64,000 nt of DNA, from the NCBI RefSeq assembly GCF_001949145.1, contig NW_019091420.1, positions 1,290,429-1,354,428 of the forward strand. The letters are read 5' to 3'. Below are positions 60,501 to 64,000 of the stretch, one piece after another. Source of the DNA: Acanthaster planci (lineage: Eukaryota; Echinodermata; Asteroidea; Valvatida; Acanthasteridae). Position 1 is the stretch's first letter; every line of letters starts with the position of its first letter. Both the position numbers and the translations under genes were made by a program. Below the pieces are notes generated by a model that worked only from the letters and a program-made list of their open reading frames with translations, searched no databases and was not told the origin of the DNA.

Positions 60501-63484
60501 ACTATAGTGGCTACAGCCGCTAGCGAGGTAAGGACATTTTTTTCTGAAAGAGATATGCGTAGGGATAAGATCATGATTCATTTGCGGATACGTTAAATTG
60601 AATAATCGTTGATAACCCCGAGATTCATGTACCTGCAGACACTGTGTGAATTCAACGACAGTTTCTCAGGTGAAGCAAAAGTGGTTCACATCGATTCACT
60701 GGCCACATGCGATCCCAATACAATTTGTAAACAGGCACTGGTAACTGATTTACAACATTCTTTGCTATTTTCCCAGAGCGGGTATCGTGCCCGGAAAATT
60801 GGAAGCCTTTCAAGCGGCACTGCCTCAGCCCACTCATGAATCACAAGACGTGGAACGACGCGCAAAACGACTGCAAGAGAAGATGGGGTGCATCGCTGCT
60901 GAGTCTGGACTCGTTCGGCGAGTACACCCTGGATGGTTTGAAAAGGCGGTTGTCTCCGGTGCCGGACCAGAAAATGTGGCTGGGGCTCTTCCGGGACACC
61001 GTAGGTTTCATTCCAATCAAGACAGCTTTCACTGCACCAAAACCTAGTCGGGGTGAAGCATTTTCTTCAAACGTACTCTGAACATATTGCTAAACATCTA
61101 TCCATACACTAGGTAACTGTTGTGCTACCAAAAGTTTACATTTTGAAAGTATGACGGAACCATGTCAACCGGGGATACAACCTCCTTTGTCGATTTCAGG
61201 TTTAAATCACAATTTTAAAGTCAGTATAATTAGTTTGATTGGTTGTATTGTACTTAACAGCCAGGGTGTTCAGGAGCGCGAGAACAAACATGGCCGCAGC
61301 ACAATAAACCCGCTGCGGATACGTAGTTGTCCTTCCTGTACAACACACGAAACATCACCGCTTCTGCAATACAGCCAATCCGATATGTTTTGAAAAAATA
61401 AACAAACTTACTTGTATTATTTATGCATTATCCATTTTTTTTGACGTGACAAACCCCATATGGACATATGCGCTCGATGTGTGTGAATTTGCATTCCCGT
61501 TATTGTGCCAAGTCTGTTCTGAAGATGCTCACTGCATTGGGGTATAGGGTTCTTATTGAAGTGTATTAATCGTGTGCCCTTCAACAAATATGTCATTCAT
61601 TAAGGTGAACACCACCTTCCGGTGGGTGGACAATACGGACATCACGAAGCCCCAGACCAACTGGCCTTGGGCAGACGACCACCCGGTATCTGGTCTCAAC
61701 TATGTCTACATGCTCAACAAGACATTCTACTCGGCCGAGTCCTCTCAGGTCCACCCCTATTCCTGCAAAATTAAAGGTCAGACATACTACTCAGTTACTT
61801 CATTCGTTTTAAAATAAGTACTTCGCGATCGGTCCATGCATACACACAAACGACAAAGTCATCAGCCGATTTCTTGACGCTGCTGCCTAATGGGCAGGCA
61901 ATGGATCTTGAATTCTTTTCTGGGAGTCCGTTTTCAGGAGGCACGGGAAAAGAGTACGCTAACTTCAGCAGCGGTTGGACTTAAAATCTAGTTTCCATAT
62001 GGTGGTAACGAGCGCCGACGGCAAGCAAGACAAGACTCAGACACTCGCGAAAGTGACGCTTTCATTTCATAAAAAAATAACAAAACGACGTCCGAAACCC
62101 TAATTTTTTTTGCATAAAATGCTTTTAGGTGGCAATACTACCTCTCCAAGCCAAACTGATTCTGCAATTTGATATAGTTTGTTTATGGTCAGCTGACAAT
62201 TGAGGCGGCGTATGTTAATAATAACGAAAATGGCAAATTTTCGCCGTCCCTGTTAACGACAGTCGCAATAAAGCATTTCCACGATTGAGTATCGTTGGGA
62301 AACTGATGGGCGATTCTCTCTGCGTCCCTTTACGTCCCCATGCAAACCCAGGCTTTAGTTTTATTTGTGGCAAAGCAATATTCATGCGCATGTCTGCGTC
62401 AGCATCAAACAGAGTGGAATACGGCCAATGGTTGCTTTGTTATTCTACTGCAGTTCATGACAATGGTTCAACTGGCATGAAACGTTCTTTACTTCTGAAT
62501 TCGCTACGTGTAAGTTTACTGAAAAATTAGTAAAGTGATGGCTTATGAGCTCTCCACTGCACGCAGGCCTACACTGAAAAGAAACATTCCATTGAATGCA
62601 CTTTGGGACATATAATCTGCTATAGAATGTGTAAAATGTTCGCCCAATTAAAGAGTATTGCCCAACATTTTAAACTTCTGTTTGTTTTAAAAGTGTGCAA
62701 GTTAGTGTGTGGTCGTAACTAATGACAAATGGAAACATTTCTCTTTCTGCTAGTGTCAAAAAGTTTGAAATGTCGTCAGCCAAAACCCACTGAAATGCCT
62801 TGGACGACAGCCACAGACGCTTCCTATTGGACAACTGTCCACCCTCCCACGCTACCACAGCCGGTAGGCAAGACCTCTGTATCAAGGGGCGGACCAGAAG
62901 CAACTTTTAGGGGGGAAACTTGGCTAGGGGAACCCCCAAAAGTTGGAATTTTTCATGGTGTTTCCTACATTTTGGTGGCTTTTTGCCCACTTTTGGACGG
63001 TAGGGAATACAATGTAATAAAAATATCGTCTATCGGTATTTTAAAATGTCTTCATAAGCTTCCTTTCAGGAGGAAGGGTGGTTCATGGCCCCCGTTGCCT
63101 TGGATCCGCCCTTATCTGCTTCTGTGATGCCTGGACTCCATTGTCTCATGAAATGTCCGAATTTCAAACTCTCCCGAATTACATTAAAGACGGCTCATTG
63201 TGTTGTATACTTACATCGTCAACCTTAGGGAGAGAGGTTCGAGATTGTAGATGGTTTCACTTTTTCTTTTAGAAAACCAAAGACAGAAGTTGAATCAGCT
63301 TTTTTTTTAAAAACCCATAAGGTATCAAAAGGCATATTTTTAAAGCCATTTCCGGGAACATCTTCAAATTCAACCAGAAATCTCGAAACATCTTCTTCAG
63401 AAACAGGAGTCGTCCGTGGAGGCTCTCATGGAAGAACTGACGCAGGTCCGAGACGATGTCTCAAACTATCTGAAGACTTTTACG
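27477..63484 (+). CDS. secreted or membrane C-type lectin-domain protein, seven exons, 3' end outside the window
   Basis: Seven proposed exons (27477-27566, 52965-53228, 53947-54103, 60777-61000, 61605-61776, 62754-62863, 63401-63484) join in consistent phases 0,0,1,0,1,0 into 367 residues without a stop. Domain order is: signal peptide (1-20); a first cysteine-rich module (31-118, eight cysteines); a second (119-170, five cysteines); a C-type lectin domain (about 171-305); a Thr/Pro-rich linker (about 306-339); and a probable helical/coiled segment (340-367). The frame is open at the right edge, so the protein is longer. The lectin domain is certain. Linking the signal-peptide exon across a 25.4-kb intron is inferred from phase, strand and the need for a leader. 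The architecture resembles an extracellular recognition receptor, but I do not recognise a named family. An adhesion-GPCR or polycystin-like receptor is possible further downstream. Confidence 0.6.
29511..29720. repeat. degenerate (CAC/ATC)n-rich tract
   Basis: Repeated CACC, ATC and CATC triplets (for example TCACTATCTTCACCTCTATC) form a decayed microsatellite of about 200 bases. It lies just upstream of the SINE starting near 29,800. Confidence 0.6.
29803..30132 (+). mobile_element. tRNA-derived SINE
   Basis: It has an A-box-like TTTAGTGGTTAGGG at the 5' end and a B box GAGTTCGAATCC at 29848. A body follows with TTGAGCAAGTCACTTTACCC, a segment common in animal tRNA-SINEs. The tail ends in GCGCTTTG... 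and an (ATT)n run. The length of about 330 bases and this order of parts fit a complete SINE. It sits inside the presumed lectin-gene intron. Confidence 0.85.
32864..33240. repeat. G-rich decayed repeat with GTGGCGTAC motif
   Basis: AGTGGCGTACATTTGTGCCG and later G runs resemble the ends of the hAT-like sequence near 20.4-20.9 kb. Boundaries are unclear and no element type is assigned firmly. Confidence 0.35.
35160..35640. repeat. MITE-like sequence in two diverged direct copies
   Basis: Two units of about 240 bases (35160-35405 and 35406-35640) share GCGAATTTGACGTCAC, CGTTGCAGTTGGTGT, TTTTCAGGAAATAAAC and CGTCACAAAGTCGTGT. A related fragment lies at 17540-17600 (CCCGTTCACACTTCGCGCGA...GTGACGTCAC). 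The outer ends (GTTCACA / GGCCGGTTCATACTTCGCG type) hint at short inverted termini. No coding capacity. Confidence 0.7.
37500..37645. repeat. G/C-rich decayed repeat ending GGTTACGCCACTG
   Basis: GGGGGTGGGGGCCCATGCCC followed by GGTTACGCCACTG resembles one end of the hAT-like repeat at 20.9 kb. It lies just outside the fold-back MITE, suggesting an insertion next to or into an older element. Confidence 0.4.
37671..38007. mobile_element. fold-back MITE with ~120-bp terminal inverted repeats
   Basis: The left arm 37671-37787 and right arm 37884-38007 are near-exact reverse complements. Shared sequence includes GTCCCAGAAAAAAA, CAAACCCTGAGG, AATATGCCCAA, AGATATGATTATAA and GGATCTCCGAAAAGTA. TA dinucleotides flank both ends (37669-37670 and 38008-38009), as expected for a mariner/Tc1-type insertion. 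The 96-base middle contains another small palindrome (CCATTTTCAAGAAAATGG) and no gene. Confidence 0.85.
38807..38854. repeat. exact 24-bp tandem duplication
   Basis: AATAGGCACATAAAATGTAG plus CTCC occurs twice in a row with no mismatch. Confidence 0.9.
45310..45467 (+). repeat. dispersed repeat family 3, copy A
   Basis: Matches 62075-62219 in the same orientation. Shared blocks include TTTTAGGTG.CA.TAC, CCAAACTGAT, TTTGTTTATGGTCA and GC.TATGTTA.TAA. Class unknown. Confidence 0.7.
48490..48600 (-). repeat. dispersed repeat family 4, inverted copy
   Basis: Read on the minus strand it gives GTGGACTAAGCCCGGTCCAC, then a TCTCTCTTTCTGGAAAACAG core and GGCAGTTTGGGGTTTTGGAT. It aligns with the core repeated at 52329 and 52590. 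Confidence 0.6.
50036..50108 (-). mobile_element. tRNA-derived SINE head
   Basis: On the minus strand it reads AAAGCACCTGCATGGCAATA, then GGTCGTGGGTTCGAGTCCCA and CCCGAGTC. This is a good B box with matching T-stem, but a decayed A box. This is a common SINE head form; it is not a foldable tRNA because the 5' half is degenerate. Confidence 0.6.
51253..51903. mobile_element. candidate 650-bp element with inverted ends
   Basis: TCGGGGACCAAACCACAGTC at the left end is matched in inverted orientation by GTTTGTGGTTTGGTCCCCGA at the right end. Weaker complementarity continues inward for about 65 bases through CTAGCGACG and TGACGT. No transposase frame is present and no target duplication was identified. 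Confidence 0.55.
52200..52720. repeat. degenerate tandem repeat array, units of ~265 bp
   Basis: Two units share GTGGCATACA(C/T)AGTG, AGTCCACAT, CTCTGAA.AA.CAG, TTTTGGGGTCAAGGTTA and CAGCT(C/T)(G/C)AAG in order, offset by about 261-273 bases. Further partial units (CTTAACC...GTCCACAC) run to about 52,930, ending close to the splice acceptor of the cysteine-rich exon. A (GT)n tract lies at about 52,750-52,765. Confidence 0.7.
52965..53228 (+). CDS. cysteine-rich exon 2 of the C-type lectin gene
   Basis: A textbook acceptor (TTCTTCTCCTCTCTGCAG) and donor (GAGGAG|GTGAGA) bound 88 codons in phase 0-0. The translation contains eight cysteines (QTC, DDLCGC, QIC, YPC, KSC, FEC, TEC) and an NQT sequon. 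This suggests an extracellular disulphide-bonded module. The exon is GC-rich compared with its surroundings. I recognise no named domain. A degenerate repeat array ends immediately upstream of its splice acceptor. Confidence 0.72.
53947..54103 (+). CDS. cysteine-rich exon 3 of the C-type lectin gene
   Basis: Acceptor TCAATTACACAG and donor AAAG|GTATGG bound 157 bases, phase 0 to 1, with no stop. It reads ENCTWSDSGAANTAYLGC and continues to GNCVNNAECFYKK. It has five cysteines and two sequons (NCT, NSS). The odd cysteine number across the two cysteine-rich exons (8+5) implies a bond to another module or a free thiol. Its end phase matches the start of the lectin exon at 60777. Confidence 0.72.
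54391..54548 (+). repeat. dispersed repeat family 2, copy B
   Basis: Homologous to 21569-21716, lying in the intron between the second cysteine-rich exon and the lectin exons. Confidence 0.65.
57140..57600. repeat. AAGATATCT-rich imperfect palindromic repeats
   Basis: Repeated TTTCAAGATATCT, ATTTCAAGATG, GATATCTCGCAAT and TTTCGAGATATATCT segments occur on both orientations. They look like the body of a SINE whose head lies at 57603-57675 on the minus strand, mixed with simple expansion. Confidence 0.5.
57603..57675 (-). mobile_element. tRNA-like SINE head (pseudo-tRNA)
   Basis: The 73-base minus-strand sequence has a full 7-bp acceptor stem (GGCTGGA / TCCAGTC with one G-U), a perfect D stem (GCTC/GAGC), an A box (TAGCTCAGGTGG) and a B box (GGTTCAAATCC). 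The T stem has an A-C mismatch and the anticodon stem does not pair over five bases, so no anticodon can be read reliably. It is best explained as the head of a tRNA-derived SINE or a decayed tRNA gene. Confidence 0.65.
60777..61000 (+). CDS. C-type lectin domain, N-terminal half
   Basis: Acceptor CTATTTTCCCAG, donor GACACC|GTAGGT; 224 bases, phase 1 to 0. The translation begins VSCPENWKPFKRHC, the long-form C-type lectin opening with its first disulphide. It continues with TWNDAQNDCKRRWGASLLSL, the helix 1 cysteine and the A.L..(I/L) motif of the family. It ends with KMWLGLFRDT, equivalent to the core W(I/L)GL motif. The remainder of the fold is in the next exon. Confidence 0.93.
61605..61776 (+). 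CDS. C-type lectin domain, C-terminal half
   Basis: 172 bases, phase 0 to 1, donor AAAG|GTCAGA; the acceptor (TCATTAAG) has a weak pyrimidine tract. TTFRWVDN matches the family F.W.DG strand. TNWPWADDHP occupies the place of NW..GEPN, and YSCKI is the terminal outer-disulphide cysteine. The two inner cysteines are missing (GLNYVYM where CV.M is usual; no cysteine after KTFYSAE). The EPN/QPD and WND calcium/sugar motifs are absent, so canonical calcium-dependent sugar binding is unlikely. Two sequons (NTT, NKT) are present. Confidence 0.9.
62075..62219 (+). repeat. dispersed repeat family 3, copy B
   Basis: Same-orientation relative of 45310-45467, in the intron after the second lectin-domain exon. 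Confidence 0.68.
62754..62863 (+). CDS. Thr/Pro-rich linker exon after the lectin domain
   Basis: Acceptor TTCTCTTTCTGCTAG, donor CAGCCG|GTAGGC; 110 bases, phase 1 to 0. It encodes KSLKCRQPKPTEMPW, then a Thr/Pro-rich run (TTATDASYWTTVHPPTLPQP) typical of an O-glycosylated stalk. It has one cysteine. Phase fits both neighbours. There is no domain homology to confirm it, so confidence rests on the splice sites and composition. Confidence 0.68.
63401..63484 (+). CDS. helical/coiled-coil exon, last visible exon of the lectin gene
   Basis: Acceptor ACATCTTCTTCAG, donor TTTACG|GTAAAA; 28 codons, phase 0-0. The peptide KQESSVEALMEELTQVRDDV, then SNYLKTFT, has hydrophobic residues spaced about 3-4 apart, as in an amphipathic helix. 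An acceptor 24 bases upstream would introduce a stop in the required frame. The gene must continue beyond the window. The shortness of the exon makes this a moderate call. Confidence 0.5.
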
Positions 63485-64000
63485 GTAAAACATTGTACAT
63501 GTATTTAGTTCCAACCGTGGTATAGTATTTGATTAAACGGGTGTACACTCCAACTTTCTTAAGGTCGAAACGACACTGGTAAATAACCATTTGGAGTTTT
63601 CTAAATCTGAAAATAAAGTAACTTGTTTAAAAATCAAGAGACGACTTACGGAAATGCATTTAAAGATAGAGTTGATTATTTGCAGTCATTCAACAAAATG
63701 CGTTCAAAATTATTATCAAAATCGTTTCCGGTTAAAAGAGTGAATCATAGTAATCTCTCTCCCCGCGAAGTTCTTTCGTCTCGTTTTCCTTTTGAAGAAA
63801 GCAATAGAAGGGCGTCATTTGCAAAGATGTGTAGAAGTTTTTAATGAATCGGTGGACACGCATTTTGCTAGCATTCTTAAAACCGAGGCGCACGAGCACA
63901 TTTTTGTGTTTGGGTCGAGTTTTGGAAACTGAACACACCCACGAGCGAATATGAGGCATTCGTTGTTGGTTGGGTGCAATACAAAACATAATGCAGCGGT

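Larger units (their letters stand above)
53229..60776. other. introns between cysteine-rich and lectin exons
   Basis: Apart from the exon at 53947-54103, no coding sequence is supported here. The stretch contains short duplications near 54,245-54,300 (AATTATAGACGGTAAG), dispersed family 2 copy B, and AAGATATCT-rich DNA beside a tRNA-like SINE head. Confidence 0.55.

Noticed and set aside
1-64000. CRISPR arrays, bacterial operons, rRNA genes or an integrated virus
   Set aside because: No regular spacer array, no closely packed long open frames, no rRNA-like blocks and no viral polymerase or capsid-like frames were seen.

Overview
The window looks like nuclear DNA from an intron-rich marine invertebrate, probably a deuterostome of the echinoderm, hemichordate or lancelet kind. 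The clues are spliced genes with GT-AG introns, many copies of the palindrome TACATGTA, tRNA-derived SINEs and small DNA-transposon remnants, and no bacterial-type gene packing. The species cannot be fixed from sequence alone. Coding sequence makes up only a few percent of the window. The rest is intron, intergenic DNA and decayed repeats.

Region 1 (1-13,554) is mostly non-coding. It holds one clear exon on the minus strand (2588-2716), the transmembrane exon of a Na+/K+-ATPase beta-subunit paralogue. Its remaining exons are not recognised here: exons 3 onward would lie leftward, in 1-2587 or off the window edge, and exon 1 should lie rightward. This region is also strikingly rich in TACATGTA, and it contains a pogo/Tigger-like MITE, a 117-bp tandem duplication and several perfect hairpins.

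Region 2 (13,555-18,671, plus strand) carries a complete six-exon Na+/K+-ATPase beta subunit of 343 residues. Every splice phase is consistent, there is one membrane span, six ectodomain cysteines, and an unusually long acidic/proline-rich cytoplasmic tail. The two beta-subunit genes point away from each other, suggesting an inverted (head-to-head) paralogue pair. A dispersed repeat lies in the presumed 3' UTR.

Region 3 (18,672-27,476) is intergenic, with repeat remnants that include a hAT-like element and a perfect 96-bp tandem duplication.

Region 4 (27,477 to beyond 63,484, plus strand) appears to be one large gene spread over more than 36 kb. It starts with a signal-peptide exon, then (after about 25 kb) two cysteine-rich exons, a C-type lectin domain split over two exons, a Thr/Pro-rich linker and a predicted helical exon, and it continues past the right edge. 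All seven proposed exons join in phase. The lectin domain lacks the inner disulphide and the usual EPN/QPD and WND sugar/calcium motifs, and the flanking cysteine-rich modules match no family I recognise. This is the most likely place for a previously undescribed protein architecture. Its introns hold SINEs, a long-TIR fold-back element, a MITE-like direct repeat and several dispersed repeat families.
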